Shown piece after piece: positions 1 to 9,962 of a stretch of 64,000 bases of DNA (positions are counted from its first letter, which is position 1; each line of letters begins with the position of its first letter). The translations under genes were made by a program, and so were the position numbers. The notes under the pieces are model-generated. The model saw only the letters and a program-made list of their open reading frames with translations. It ran no database searches and was not told the origin of the DNA. Source of the stretch: Mesorhizobium sp. (GTDB taxonomy: Bacteria; Pseudomonadota; Alphaproteobacteria; Rhizobiales; Rhizobiaceae); the NCBI GenBank assembly GCA_004020545.1, contig SAQE01000001.1:62001-126000 (forward strand), written 5' to 3'.

Positions 1-622
1 CGCGGCCGTTATAGGGCTCGGCGGCATCCGGCGCGAGCGAGATCGCGGTCGAGAAATCCTCGATGGCGAACTTGTGCTGGCCCTGGCTTTGATAGATCAG
101 GCCACGATTGTGGTAGGCGCGGGCGTCGGTCGTGTCGAGTTGGATCGCCTTCTGGAAGTCGTTGAAGGCATCCTGGGTGCGACCCGCCTTTCGATAAAGA
201 TTGCCACGGCCGATATAGGCGGCGTCGTAGTTGGCATTGATCTGGATCGAGCGGTTGTAGTCGGCAAGCGCTGCTTCCTGGTTGCCGAGGAAGCGCTGGA
301 TGAGCGCCCGGTTCGAATAGGCCTGGTAGAAATTCGGATTGAGCTGGATGGCTTGGTTGAAGTCCTTCAGGGCCGCCTGATACTGACCGCCGCGGCCATA
401 GGCCGAGCCGCGCACATTGTAGCCCTCGGGATCCTGCGGGTTGCGCTGGATCACGGCCGACAGCGAGGAGATGTTCTCGGTCGACCCTTGCGCCTTGTCG
501 ATATTGTTGAACTCACCCGTTGGGGCTGTCTGGCATGCTGCAAGCGTCAGGCCCGAAAGCAGGGCCGCCGTCAGGGCGAAGCCGCGAAAAGCGGCTCTGC
601 GCTCCACGGAAATTGCGTTCAT
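1..622 (-). CDS. TPR-repeat lipoprotein (3' end outside window)
   Basis: The minus-strand reading frame opens with ATG at 622 and runs off the window edge, so about 207 residues are visible and the C-terminus is missing. The N-terminus has a hydrophobic signal segment and a lipobox ending in LAAC with Cys30, so it is probably an envelope lipoprotein. From about residue 50 onward the sequence is a series of 34-residue tetratricopeptide repeats carrying the usual G-Y-A-F/P pattern (for example YNRSIQINANYDAAYIGRGN). TPR proteins act as protein-protein scaffolds, and the partner here cannot be told. It lies 132 bp downstream of rpsU on the same strand, separated from it by an intrinsic terminator, so it likely has its own promoter. 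Confidence 0.88.
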   Translation of the reverse strand, partial: MNAISVERRAAFRGFALTAALLSGLTLAACQTAPTGEFNNIDKAQGSTENISSLSAVIQRNPQDPEGYNVRGSAYGRGGQYQAALKDFNQAIQLNPNFYQAYSNRALIQRFLGNQEAALADYNRSIQINANYDAAYIGRGNLYRKAGRTQDAFNDFQKAIQLDTTDARAYHNRGLIYQSQGQHKFAIEDFSTAISLAPDAAEPYNGR

Positions 623-687
623 CTTTGTCCTCACTGCCGCGGCGCCGTCAGTCCGTTCCCTCTCCGAACCGGCTCGAATGCATAAAC

Positions 688-720
688 AAAAAGGTGGCGG
701 CGATTCCGCATCGCGCCACC
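688..720 (-). terminator. Rho-independent terminator of rpsU
   Basis: The arms GGTGGCG and CGCCACC plus an inner CGAT/ATCG, with one bulged base, form a hairpin. Read on the minus strand it is followed directly by five T. It sits 34 bp past the rpsU stop and before the TPR gene. Confidence 0.7.
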
Positions 721-754
721 CTCGGTATCCTTCGAAAAGGACGAAAAATTGGCG

Positions 755-1021
755 TTATGAGCGCGGCGAGCGCGATGCGCCGGCAGCACCGGCCGGGGCC
801 GGGCGCGGGGTCATCGGCAGCAGGCCTTCGCGCTGCGCGCGCTTGCGGGCCAGCTTGCGGGCGCGGCGCACGGCTTCAGCCTTCTCGCGGGCACGCTTCT
901 CGGACGGCTTCTCGTAATGACCGCGCATCTTCATTTCGCGGAAAATACCTTCGCGCTGCATCTTCTTCTTCAGCGCGCGAAGCGCCTGATCAACGTTGTT
1001 GTCGCGGACGAGTACCTGCAC
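755..1021 (-). CDS. rpsU: 30S ribosomal protein S21
   Basis: This is bacterial ribosomal protein S21, a small basic protein of the 30S subunit near the anti-Shine-Dalgarno region of 16S rRNA. The 88-residue product starts [18 protein letters not shown] and carries the family's basic central segment ([13 protein letters not shown], then many Arg/Lys). I chose a GTG start at 1021 because the homologous N-terminus begins there and an AGGA ribosome-binding site lies just upstream. The longer in-frame extension to 1165 has no family similarity. The C-terminal tail after about residue 70 is rich in Pro/Ala/Gly, as in other rhizobial S21 proteins. It is transcribed alone and ends at the terminator at 688-720. 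Confidence 0.95.
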   Translation of the reverse strand: MQVLVRDNNVDQALRALKKKMQREGIFREMKMRGHYEKPSEKRAREKAEAVRRARKLARKRAQREGLLPMTPRPAPAGAAGASRSPRS

Positions 1022-1198
1022 GTGCAATCCTGTCTTCGGGTTTGAAATCATCAGGCAAACGGCCATAGCCGCTAACCTCCGCAGTGACCTGCACCGCGAA
1101 TTGTGCCGGCTGATAGCAGAATCAGGCTGTGCTGTCCACCGTTGATTGCAGGAAACCGCGATCAAAGACCGGAACGGCTGCGCTTGCCGATCCCGCGC

Positions 1199-1585
1199 TC
1201 AGGCGGTCGCCAAATGGAGGCGGGCGAAATCCTCGAAAAACTCGCCGTAATCGCAGGTGATTTCCTCGCCGGCGGCGATGTCGCGGATGGCGGTGGCGCC
1301 GCCATATTGCGAAAAATCCGTGTTCGGCCGTTCGGCATGGTTCATGAACCGGCCATTGTCGACCTCATAGACCATGAAACCCGGCTTGTCCGGGCTCGGA
1401 TAGGCGTAGCGGTCGAGCAGTTCGCGCAGATGCGGCGGCGCCGCCTCGTATTTCTCCATCGGGATCAGCCGGTCGAAATCCGGGTCGAGCCGCCAGATCG
1501 AGGCGCCCTTCCTGATCGGCTCGGCGGCGAAAACACCGACGCCTTCGATGGCGCTCTGGGCGACATAGGTTCTGATCAGCAGCAT
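1199..1585 (-). CDS. SET-domain protein (putative protein-lysine methyltransferase)
   Basis: The product is a 128-residue protein consisting almost entirely of a SET domain. Visible motifs are GVGVFAAEPIRKG near the N-terminus (SAM-binding strand), RFMNHAERPNTDF (equivalent to the RFxNHSCxPN motif that forms the pseudoknot and active site) and GEEITCDYGEFF at the C-terminal end, with the catalytic-type Tyr. SET enzymes transfer methyl groups from S-adenosylmethionine to lysine side chains. Stand-alone bacterial copies are common and mostly of unknown target. I start it at the ATG at 1585 (MLLIRTYV); the in-frame upstream extension to 1651 is not SET-like. No partner gene is evident nearby. 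Confidence 0.86.
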   Translation of the reverse strand: MLLIRTYVAQSAIEGVGVFAAEPIRKGASIWRLDPDFDRLIPMEKYEAAPPHLRELLDRYAYPSPDKPGFMVYEVDNGRFMNHAERPNTDFSQYGGATAIRDIAAGEEITCDYGEFFEDFARLHLATA

Positions 1586-1693
1586 CGGTCCGGTCCGATT
1601 TCGACGGGAAACCAAATCTCGAAATCGAACCGGAATGCAAGGCCGTATCACGAGATTTCAACGGATGAGCATATTTGCTGTCCGCCTTGCGGA

Positions 1694-2452
1694 TCACGTC
1701 CGGTTGATCGAGACGCCGCCGTCGGCGAACAGCGCCGTGCCGGTGGTGAAGCTCGATGCGTCGGAAGCCAGATAAAGCGCCGAGCGGGCGATCTCTTCCG
1801 GCTGCGCCATGCGCTTCAAGGCATGGATGCCTTCGACGAAAGCGCGCGCCTCTGGCGTGGTGGTCGTGGCGCCGGGCGTGTCGGTGCCGCCGGGCAGCAG
1901 CGCGTTGACGCGCAGACCTCTCGGACCATATTCGGCGGCCAGCACCTGCGTCAGCCCGATCAGCCCGGCCTTGGCGGCGGCATAGGCCGCCATACCTGGC
2001 ATGCCGGCGGTGTAGCCGACGAAGCTCGAGGTGAAGATCAGCGAGCCGCCGCCGCGCTCCAGCATGGCCGGTATCTGATGCTTCGCGGCGAGATAGGCGC
2101 TGGTCAGGTTGGTGTCCATCGTCTCGTGCCAGGTCGCCGGCGCCATGTCCGGTACCGGCCCCATCACGCCGACGGCGCCGGCATTGTTGAAGGCGATGTC
2201 GAGGCCGCCGAAGCGGGCAACCGCGAGCTCGACCAGTGCCTGCGCATAGGCTTCATCCCTGACGTCGCCGGCAAGGGCGGCCGCCTTGCCGCCGGCTGTT
2301 TCGATTTCGTTGACGAGCGCGTCGAGCTCCGCCTGGCGACGTGCCGCGACGACGAGGCTTGCGCTTTGCTCGGCGAACTGTTTCGCCGTGGCGCGGCCGA
2401 TGCCGGAACTGGCGCCGGTGACGATGGCGACCTTGTTTGTCAGGGTGAACAT
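1694..2452 (-). CDS. SDR family oxidoreductase
   Basis: This is a classical short-chain dehydrogenase/reductase of 252 residues, probably soluble and NAD(P)-dependent. The cofactor motif VTGASSGIG is at about residues 11-19, NNAG at about 89-92, and the catalytic Ser-Tyr-Lys set is present (SS at 142-143, Tyr157, Lys161 in YAAAK). It closes with the family's GTALFADGGVS segment. I start at ATG 2452 (MFTLTNKVAIV); the longer frame up to 2527 adds 25 residues without similarity. The substrate is unknown. It stands as a single gene between the SET gene and the small membrane protein, so context does not help. Confidence 0.9.
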   Translation of the reverse strand: MFTLTNKVAIVTGASSGIGRATAKQFAEQSASLVVAARRQAELDALVNEIETAGGKAAALAGDVRDEAYAQALVELAVARFGGLDIAFNNAGAVGVMGPVPDMAPATWHETMDTNLTSAYLAAKHQIPAMLERGGGSLIFTSSFVGYTAGMPGMAAYAAAKAGLIGLTQVLAAEYGPRGLRVNALLPGGTDTPGATTTTPEARAFVEGIHALKRMAQPEEIARSALYLASDASSFTTGTALFADGGVSINRT

Positions 2453-2554
2453 GTCTCTGCATCCTTCCTTCGTGCCGGCCCGCCGGCGATTGGATGCTTG
2501 GTCGCAAATGGGGGAGGTCGGAGCCACCCGAAACCGGCAGACGTCGCTATTACC

Positions 2555-2923
2555 CTACTGCCGCAACAGCCAAGCCAGTCGGTCCAGTGAGAAGGCGTAG
2601 CTGAGGGCAATCAGCATAGCCATGGCAATGCCGGTGGCCGCATGACCGGCCAGGTAGAACCCAGCGGCACCGCCAAACAGTATGACAAGTTCCAGCATCA
2701 GCCTGGCGGCGCCCGGCACCGGCACCGGGGCGCGGCCCGATCGGCTCGGATCATTGAGCACGGCAAAGGTGCCCCACAGCACAGCCGCGACGAGCGGCAA
2801 GGCTATGGCGAGAATCCAGCGCCAGAACGCGGCCGAAAAGGTCCAGCCGGCCATGCCGAGGCCAAGCAACGCAGAAAGTTCGAGCAGAAAGCGCAGAGTC
2901 AGATTCCACCAAGCGTTACCCAT
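2555..2923 (-). CDS. Small membrane protein, YrdB/DUF2568 type
   Basis: This is a 122-residue protein with four predicted transmembrane helices separated by short loops ([16 protein letters not shown], then [17 protein letters not shown], a basic/proline loop [31 protein letters not shown], and a last helix). The pattern matches the YrdB family (DUF2568), whose function is unknown. The start at 2923 is preferred over the ATG at 2929 because an AGAGG ribosome-binding site lies 6 nt upstream of it. It is divergent from soxB, with a 213-bp shared upstream region. Confidence 0.78.
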   Translation of the reverse strand: MGNAWWNLTLRFLLELSALLGLGMAGWTFSAAFWRWILAIALPLVAAVLWGTFAVLNDPSRSGRAPVPVPGAARLMLELVILFGGAAGFYLAGHAATGIAMAMLIALSYAFSLDRLAWLLRQ

Positions 2924-3136
2924 CGTCATCCTCTGGCATCGGCGAAAGGGAGTGTCGCCGAAAAGAGCCGCGGAAGCCAGATCGGATGCTTCATTTTGAC
3001 CACGGCGCAAAACGGCAAGCGCCGTCGCAAACAGCGCAAGGATGGCAGCGCGGTTTCGGTAGTGATATTCCTCGCGCGCCGAGGCGGAGATGCCCGGCCG
3101 CAAATCCGCGAGAGCTATTGGCGCGAGGCCTGGAAC

Positions 3137-4390
3137 GTGAAGAAATATTCGGTATTCGCCATCGCCCGCGAGGCCATGCGCGGCCACAAGGGCTGGGAAG
3201 AGCAATGGACCTCCCCCGAGCCGAAGAAGGAATACGACGTCATCATCGTCGGCGCCGGCGGCCACGGCCTGGCGACTGCCTATTATCTGGCGAGCGAGCA
3301 CGGCATCACCAATGTCGCGGTGCTGGAGAAGGGCTGGCTCGGCGGCGGCAACACCGGCCGCAACACAACCATCATCCGCTCCAACTACCTCTATGACGAG
3401 AGCGCCGGCATCTACGACCATGCGCTGAAGCTGTGGGACGGATTGAGCCAAGAGCTCAACTACAACGTCATGTACTCGGCGCGCGGCGTCATGATGCTCG
3501 CCCACAACGTTCATGACGTCCAGGTGTTCAAGCGCCACATCCATGCCAACCGGCTCAACGGCATCGACAATGAATGGCTGACGCCGGAGCAGGCGAAGGA
3601 ATTCTGTCCGCCGCTCAACATCGCCAAAGAGGCGCGCTATCCGGTGATGGGCGCGGCTCTGCAGCGGCGCGGCGGCACGGCGCGCCACGATGCGGTCGCC
3701 TGGGGCTATGCGCGCGGCGCCTCGGCGCGCGGCGTCCACATCATCCAGAATTGCGAGGTCACCGGCATCAAGCGCGCGGCCAATGGCGCGGTCGCCGGCG
3801 TCGAGACGACGCGCGGCTTCATCGGCGCCAAGAAGGTCGGCGTCGTCGCCGCGGGCCATTCGTCGGTCATCATGGATATGGCCGGCGTGCGCATGCCGCT
3901 CGAGAGCTATCCGCTGCAGGCGCTGGTGTCGGAGCCGGTCAAGCCGGTGGTGCCCTGCGTGGTGATGTCGAACACGGTGCACGCCTATATCTCGCAGTCC
4001 GACAAGGGCGAGCTGGTGATCGGCGCCGGCACCGACCAGTACATCTCCTATTCGCAGACCGGCGGCCTGCACATATTGCAGCACACGCTCGACGCCATCT
4101 GTGAGATGTTTCCGATCTTCACCCGCATGAAGATGCTGCGCTCATGGGGCGGCATCGTCGACGTGACGCCCGACCGCTCGCCGATCCTGGCGAAGACGCC
4201 GGTCAAGGGTCTCTATGTCAATTGCGGCTGGGGTACGGGCGGCTTCAAGGCGACGCCGGGGTCGGGCAATGTCTTTGCCCACACCATCGCCAGGGACGAC
4301 CCGCACCCGATCAACGCGCCCTTCACGCTCGAGCGCTTCCGCCGCGGCCGTCTCATCGACGAGGCGGCCGCGGCGGCGGTGGCGCACTGA
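3137..4390 (+). CDS. soxB: Sarcosine oxidase subunit beta
   Basis: This is the beta subunit of heterotetrameric sarcosine oxidase, which demethylates sarcosine to glycine. The methyl group passes to tetrahydrofolate on the alpha subunit and electrons go to O2. The 417-residue protein has the FAD-binding motif [10 protein letters not shown] (about 35-44) and the conserved [13 protein letters not shown] segment behind it. GTG at 3137 gives the family N-terminus [15 protein letters not shown] and has a GAGG site 8 nt upstream; the frame extends further upstream, but without similarity. It is the first gene of soxBDAG. A gap of 92 bp separates it from soxD. Confidence 0.96.
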   Translation: MKKYSVFAIAREAMRGHKGWEEQWTSPEPKKEYDVIIVGAGGHGLATAYYLASEHGITNVAVLEKGWLGGGNTGRNTTIIRSNYLYDESAGIYDHALKLWDGLSQELNYNVMYSARGVMMLAHNVHDVQVFKRHIHANRLNGIDNEWLTPEQAKEFCPPLNIAKEARYPVMGAALQRRGGTARHDAVAWGYARGASARGVHIIQNCEVTGIKRAANGAVAGVETTRGFIGAKKVGVVAAGHSSVIMDMAGVRMPLESYPLQALVSEPVKPVVPCVVMSNTVHAYISQSDKGELVIGAGTDQYISYSQTGGLHILQHTLDAICEMFPIFTRMKMLRSWGGIVDVTPDRSPILAKTPVKGLYVNCGWGTGGFKATPGSGNVFAHTIARDDPHPINAPFTLERFRRGRLIDEAAAAAVAH

Positions 4391-4482
4391 CGATGGCCGC
4401 AATGATGCCGCGGATACCCGCCGGCGAACAGGAAACGGCCGGCGCCCGCGTCGGCCATGGCGAATTGTAGGATCGACCGAAA

Positions 4483-4779
4483 ATGCTTCTCATCCGCTGT
4501 CCCTATTGCGAGGAAGAGCGCCCGGAACTCGAGTTCCGCAATGCCGGCGAGGCGCATGTCGTGCGCTCGACCAACATTGCCGGCGAGAGCGACGACGATT
4601 TCGAGAAATTCTTCTTCATCCGCTCGAACCCGAAAGGCGTTATCTATGAGCGCTGGCGGCATATCCATGGCTGCGCGCGCTTCTTCAACGCCGTGCGCGA
4701 CACCGTCACCGACAAGTTCGTCATGACCTACAAGGCCGGCGAGCCGAAGCCCGCGAAGCTGCCTGGAGCCTCGAAATGA
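4483..4779 (+). CDS. soxD: Sarcosine oxidase subunit delta
   Basis: This is the small zinc-binding delta subunit of heterotetrameric sarcosine oxidase, 98 residues. Cys6 and Cys9 (LIRCPYCEEE) with His60, His62 and Cys64 (HIHGC) supply the zinc ligands expected of the family. The C-terminal part (RFFNAVRDTVTDKF, then YKAGEPKP) is the typical tail that packs against the alpha subunit. Its stop overlaps the start of soxA by 4 nt (ATGA), which indicates translational coupling and equal subunit production. Confidence 0.95.
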   Translation: MLLIRCPYCEEERPELEFRNAGEAHVVRSTNIAGESDDDFEKFFFIRSNPKGVIYERWRHIHGCARFFNAVRDTVTDKFVMTYKAGEPKPAKLPGASK

Positions 4780-7776
4780 ACGCCGCGTTCCGTATTCCCG
4801 GCGCCGGGCGCCTCAGCCAGGCGAAGACTGCGTCGTTCAGCTTCGACGGCCGGTCCTATATCGGCATCGAGGGCGACACGCTCGCCTCGGCGCTGCTCGC
4901 CAACGGCGTGCATCTGGTCGGCCGTTCGTTCAAGTACCATCGTCCGCGCGGCTTCCTTTCCGCCGGCGCGGAAGAGCCCAACGCGCTGGTGCAGATCGTG
5001 CGCGACGACGCACGCAAGACGCCGAATGTGCGGGCAACCGTGCAGGAGCTCTATGACGGGCTCACCGCCAATTCGCAGAACCGCTGGCCCTCGCTTGCCT
5101 TCGACGTCAGCGCGGTCAACGACCTTGCCTCGCCGATGTTCTCGGCCGGCTTCTACTATAAAACCTTCATGTGGCCGAAGTCGGCTTGGAAGAGCCTCTA
5201 CGAGCCGCAGATCCGCTCGGCTGCGGGCCTTGGCGTTTCTCCGGACAGGCCGGACCCCGACCACTATGCCGCGCGCTATGCGCATTGCGAGGTGCTGGTG
5301 CTGGGCGGCGGTGCCGCCGGCATTGCCGCGGCGCTCGCCGCTGCCGAAACCGGCGTGCGGGTGATCTTCGCCGACGAGCAGGCTGAATTCGGCGGCAGCC
5401 TGCGCTTCGAGAGCGGCGCCAAAATCGACGGCGAGAATGGCTATGCCTGGGCGCAAGCCGCGATCGCGAAGCTCAAGGCCATGGACAATGTCCGCGTGCT
5501 TTCACGCACGACTGCTTTTGGGTATTACGCGCAGAACTTTGTCGGCCTTGTCGAACGGGTCAGCGACCATCTCAAGGCCCCTGGCCGGGAGCTGGCGCGC
5601 GAGCGCCTGTGGCAGGTCCGCGCTAGCCGAGTCGTGCTGGCGACCGGCGCTATCGAGCGCCACATGGTGTTCGCCAACAACGACCGTCCGGGCATCATGT
5701 TGGCGTCGGCCGCACGCACCTATCTCAATCACTATGGCGTCGCGGTCGGCAGGAATGTCGGCGTCTATACCGCGAACGACTCGGCTTACGCGGCCGCGAT
5801 CGACCTGAAGAAGGCCGGCGTCAATATCGCCGCCATCGTCGACCTGCGCGACAATCCCACCGGACCGATGATCGACGAGGCGAGGGGCCTCGGCATCGAG
5901 ATCAATTTCGGCCGCGCCGTTATCCGCGCCGGCGGCAAGCTGCGCGTCTCATCGATGACCGTGCAGCCGAAGAATGGCGGCGGCGAGCGCACCATCCCTG
6001 TCGATACGATCCTGATGTCGGCCGGCTGGACGCCGTCGGTGCATCTCTTCTCGCAGTCGCGCGGCAAGGTCGCCTTCAACGAGGAGACGCGACGTTTCGT
6101 GCCGGGAACCTACGCGCAGGACTGCGTGTCGGTCGGCGCCTGCAACGGCACCGACGGGCTGGACGCGGCCATCGACGAGGCCTATGCGGCGGGCGTCAAG
6201 GCGGCGAAGGAGGCTGGCGGCAAGGATTCCAGCGTCAAAACGGGCAAAGGCGCCAAGCCGAAGGTCGATGCCAGCGAAAGCTGGTCGCGCGGCATGCTGG
6301 GCGCCGCCCCCGGTGCCGGGCCGGGCACCACCGTCAAGGCTTTCATCGATTTCCAGAACGACGTCACCGCCAAGGACATCCGCCAGGCGGTGCATGAAGG
6401 CATGCATTCGATCGAGCACGTCAAGCGCTTCACCACCAATGGCATGGCGACCGACCAGGGCAAGACCTCGAACATGCACGGCCTGGCGATCGCCGCCGAG
6501 ACACTGGGTAAGCCGATCCCGCAAGTCGGTCTCACCACCTTCCGCCCCCCTTACACGCCGGTGACCTTCGGTTCGATCGTCGGCCATGCGCGCGGGGCCT
6601 TGTTCGACCCGACCCGCAGGACGGCGACCCATGGCTGGGCGGCGGCCCAAGGCGCTGTGTTCGAGGATGTCGGCCAATGGAAGCGCGCCTGGTATTTCTC
6701 CAAGGCCGGCGAGGACATGCATGCCGCCGTCAACCGCGAATGTGTGACGGTGCGCAAGACGGCCGGCCTGTTCGACGCCTCGACGCTCGGAAAGATCGAG
6801 GTGGTCGGGCCGGACGCGGCGAAGTTCATGGAGCTGCTCTACACCAACCCGTGGGAGAAGCTGGAACCGGGCCGCTGCCGCTACGGCATCATGCTGCGCG
6901 AGGACGGCTTCATCTATGACGACGGCGTCGTCGGCAGGCTGGCGCCGGACCGCTTTCATGTGACGACGACCACCGGCGGCGCGCCGCGCGTCATGCACCA
7001 CATGGAGGATTACCTCCAGACCGAGTTCCCGCATCTGAACGTCTGGCTGACCTCGATCACCGAACAATGGGCGGTCATCGCGGTGCAGGGACCGAAGTCG
7101 CGCGAGATCATCGCGCCGCTGGTCGAGGGCATCGACATGTCGGACGAGGCGCTGCCGCATATGTCGGTGCGCGAGGGCAAGATCTGCGGCGTGCCGACGA
7201 GGCTGTTCCGCATGTCCTTCACCGGCGAGCGCGGCTTCGAGGTCAACGTGCCGGCCGACTATGGCGAGGCGGTCTGGGAAGCGCTGTGGGCCGAAGGCCA
7301 GAAGCATGGCGCGACCGCTTACGGCACCGAAACGATGCACGTGCTGCGCGCCGAGAAGGGCTACATCATCGTCGGCCAGGACACCGACGGCACGGTAACG
7401 CCGAACGATGCCGGGCTCGACTGGGCGGTCGGCAAGAAGAAGACCGACTTCGTCGGCATCCGCGGCATGGCCCGGTCCGACCTCGTCGCCAAGGGACGCA
7501 AGCAACTCGTCGGCCTGAAGACCAAGGACCCGAAGGTCGTGCTGGAAGAGGGCGCGCAGATCGTCGATGATCCGAAGCAGGCGATCCCGATGAAGATGAT
7601 CGGTCACGTCACCTCCAGCTACTGGTCGGAGAATTGCGGGCTCTCGATCGCGCTGGCGCTTGTCGCCGGCGGCCGCGACCGCATGGGCCAGACGCTCTAT
7701 GTGCCGATGCCGAACGGCACGATCGAGGTGGAGGTCACCGGCACGGTGTTCGTCGACGAGAAGGGAGGACGCCTCA

Positions 7777-7784
<8 letters not shown>
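4776..7784 (+). CDS. soxA: Sarcosine oxidase subunit alpha
   Basis: This is the large alpha subunit, 1002 residues, which binds NAD+ and carries the folate site. Domains in order are: an N-terminal ferredoxin-like fold (residues about 20-80, HLVGRSFKYHRPRG), a pyridine-nucleotide-disulfide oxidoreductase domain with VLVLGGGAAGIAAAL at about 174-188, and from about residue 600 a GcvT-type aminomethyltransferase domain that transfers the one-carbon unit to tetrahydrofolate (motif YGIMLREDGFIYDDGV). Length and order are as expected for the family. It overlaps soxD by 4 nt and soxG by 8 nt, so the four subunits form one operon. Confidence 0.97.
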
Positions 7785-8672
<888 letters not shown>

Positions 8673-8715
8673 GCACTGCGCCGGATCGCTCAAGGCAATC
8701 GGGATACAGGCGGAA

Positions 8716-8754
8716 ACGAAAACGGGCGGCACGTGGCCGCCCGTTTTCGTTTTT
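8716..8754 (+). terminator. Strong intrinsic terminator between convergent genes
   Basis: A perfect 15-bp stem (8716-8730 with 8736-8750) closes a 5-nt loop and is followed by four more T. It ends the plus-strand unit at 8448-8672. Because the stem also begins with ACGAAAA, it could partly serve the convergent minus gene at 8771. Confidence 0.85.
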
Positions 8755-8770
8755 CCCAGTTTTGCGGTGT

Positions 8771-9007
8771 TTAGAGGCCGGGCACGAACCACGGATCCAC
8801 GTCGATACCGAGCCGCGGGCCCTTGGTCGCTTGGGCCTTGCTGGCGTCCGGCTTTTCAACCGAGCCGGTCGCGGTGCAGTCGAGCGTCACGTTGGCCTTG
8901 GTCTGAGCGCAGGCCGCCGGGCCGTGCTTGGCCGGCTGGTCCGCGCCGGCAAAAGCGGCGCCCGAGAAAGCCAGCACGGTCGCAAGCGCGAGGATCGTCT
9001 TTTTCAT
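8771..9007 (-). CDS. Small secreted protein, possibly DUF680-like
   Basis: This is a 78-residue preprotein with a classical signal peptide: MKKT, then a hydrophobic core LALATVLAFSGAAFA, with predicted cleavage after AFA. The mature part of about 58 residues is Lys/Ala/Asp-rich with two cysteines (about residues 33 and 44), which could form a disulfide in the periplasm. It resembles the short, paralogous Mesorhizobium secreted proteins that I recall being filed as DUF680, though I cannot confirm that assignment. Its upstream region holds three palindromic sites that fit control by the TetR regulator encoded next to it. Confidence 0.7.
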   Translation of the reverse strand: MKKTILALATVLAFSGAAFAGADQPAKHGPAACAQTKANVTLDCTATGSVEKPDASKAQATKGPRLGIDVDPWFVPGL

Positions 9008-9029
9008 CTTCCGTCTCCGGTAATCTTTC

Positions 9030-9101
9030 CGTACATGTACGATACGCCGTACATATACGGTTAACGGAAGCTGAATTCAAGGGAGAATTTGTACGTGTAC
9101 G
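9030..9101. promoter_or_regulatory. Three clustered palindromic operator candidates
   Basis: Three related sites lie here: CGTACATGTACG at 9030-9041 (perfect 12-bp palindrome), CCGTACATATACGG at 9047-9060 (near-perfect) and TGTACGTGTACG at 9090-9101. They sit between the small secreted protein gene and the TetR gene. A related half-site pattern lies in the tetR promoter. They are best read as TetR operators. Confidence 0.55.
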
Positions 9102-9175
9102 ACAACTTTTTTTGAACGTAGGAATTCACCGCCGCGAATCAAGCGATCGACGTGAGTTAGACTGCGCGACGCCGG

Positions 9176-9820
9176 TCAGCAGTTGACGGGCGTTTCGGTG
9201 AGCGGGGGAATGTCCTGCGCCGACAAGGAGGCCAGCATGAAGTCGCACATGCGCTTCACATAGGCCTGGGGGTCGCCAAACGGATAGAAGGGGAAAGTGA
9301 TCAGCAGCGAGATCGTGCCGTGACCGACGGTCCACAGCATGGTCGCGATGGCGCGCGGGTCGCCCTTGAGCTTGCCGGCGGCCACGCAAGCCTCGACCCT
9401 GCTTATCAGCACCTTCATCGCCGGGTTGCCCTCTTCCATGTCCTCGTAGCTGCGGCCTTCCGGCAGCCGGGTCTTCTCGGTCATGAAAACGGTTCGGTAT
9501 TCATTGGGATTGCCGAGCCCGAAGGCGGCATACTCGGTCATCACCGCCCGCAGCGCCTCAACGGGATCGTCGGCGGGATGCTCTTCGATGCGCCGGGCAA
9601 GCGTCTCGAAGGCGTCCTCGGCGAGCGCGAACAGGATGTCCTGCTTGTCGGCGAAATAGGAATAAACCGACATCGGCGCGTAGCCGACCCGCTTGGCCAG
9701 CTTGCGGATGGTAAGCCCTTCATAGCCCTCTTCCTGGACGAGCTTATGTGCCGCGTCGACCAGTTCGGAGCGAAGCTCGGCTTTCTGTTTCTCGCGGCGT
9801 TTCTGAACGCTCAGCGGCAA
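9176..9820 (-). CDS. TetR/AcrR family transcriptional regulator
   Basis: The product is 214 residues. The N-terminal helix-turn-helix reads LTIRKLAKRVGYAPMSVYSY followed by FADKQDILFALAED, the standard TetR DNA-binding end (about residues 35-65). The C-terminal ligand domain is not diagnostic (FGLGNPNEYRTVFM, then WTVGHGTISLL). The start is TTG at 9820 with AGGCGG upstream; no ATG precedes the HTH in frame. It lies downstream of the acyl-CoA-type operon on the same strand (141-bp gap). The regulator could therefore control that operon, the small secreted gene whose promoter carries palindromes, or itself. Confidence 0.9.
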   Translation of the reverse strand: MPLSVQKRREKQKAELRSELVDAAHKLVQEEGYEGLTIRKLAKRVGYAPMSVYSYFADKQDILFALAEDAFETLARRIEEHPADDPVEALRAVMTEYAAFGLGNPNEYRTVFMTEKTRLPEGRSYEDMEEGNPAMKVLISRVEACVAAGKLKGDPRAIATMLWTVGHGTISLLITFPFYPFGDPQAYVKRMCDFMLASLSAQDIPPLTETPVNC

Positions 9821-9852
9821 TGTCCGCCTGCCTTATGGTTGGTTGCCTGACG

Positions 9853-9872
9853 AAATTATATACAGCGTACGG
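9853..9872 (-). promoter_or_regulatory. Probable tetR promoter with operator-like half-sites
   Basis: On the minus strand a TATAAT-like element (GTATATAAT) directly follows CCGTAC. The CCGTAC and GTATA halves match the palindromes at 9030-9101, which suggests autoregulation. Confidence 0.4.
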
Positions 9873-9914
9873 AAACGAACAAGGGAGTGGACGGTTCCCC
9901 AACGTCCGGTTTCA

Positions 9915-9962
9915 CCGCAAATTCCGGACGGAAAACCGCCAGGCACTTTTCCTGGAATTGCT
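9915..9962. repeat. Dispersed rhizobial intergenic repeat, copy 1
   Basis: The element contains ATTCCGGACGGAAAACCGC followed by GCACTTTTCCTGGAATTGCT. Its ends pair as a hairpin (ATTCCGGACGGAAAA against TTTTCCTGGAAT). A second copy is at 61618-61662. I recall this as a frequent Mesorhizobium intergenic element; copy number was not checked. It abuts the stop of the SDR gene at 9962. Confidence 0.6.

Noticed and set aside
2555-4084. Longer 509-codon version of the YrdB-like gene
   Set aside because: Only the last 122 codons are membrane-protein-like; the rest is antisense to soxB.
9001-9110. CRISPR-like short repeats at the GTAC palindromes
   Set aside because: Only three short, degenerate palindromes with irregular spacing; no spacer-repeat array and no cas genes.
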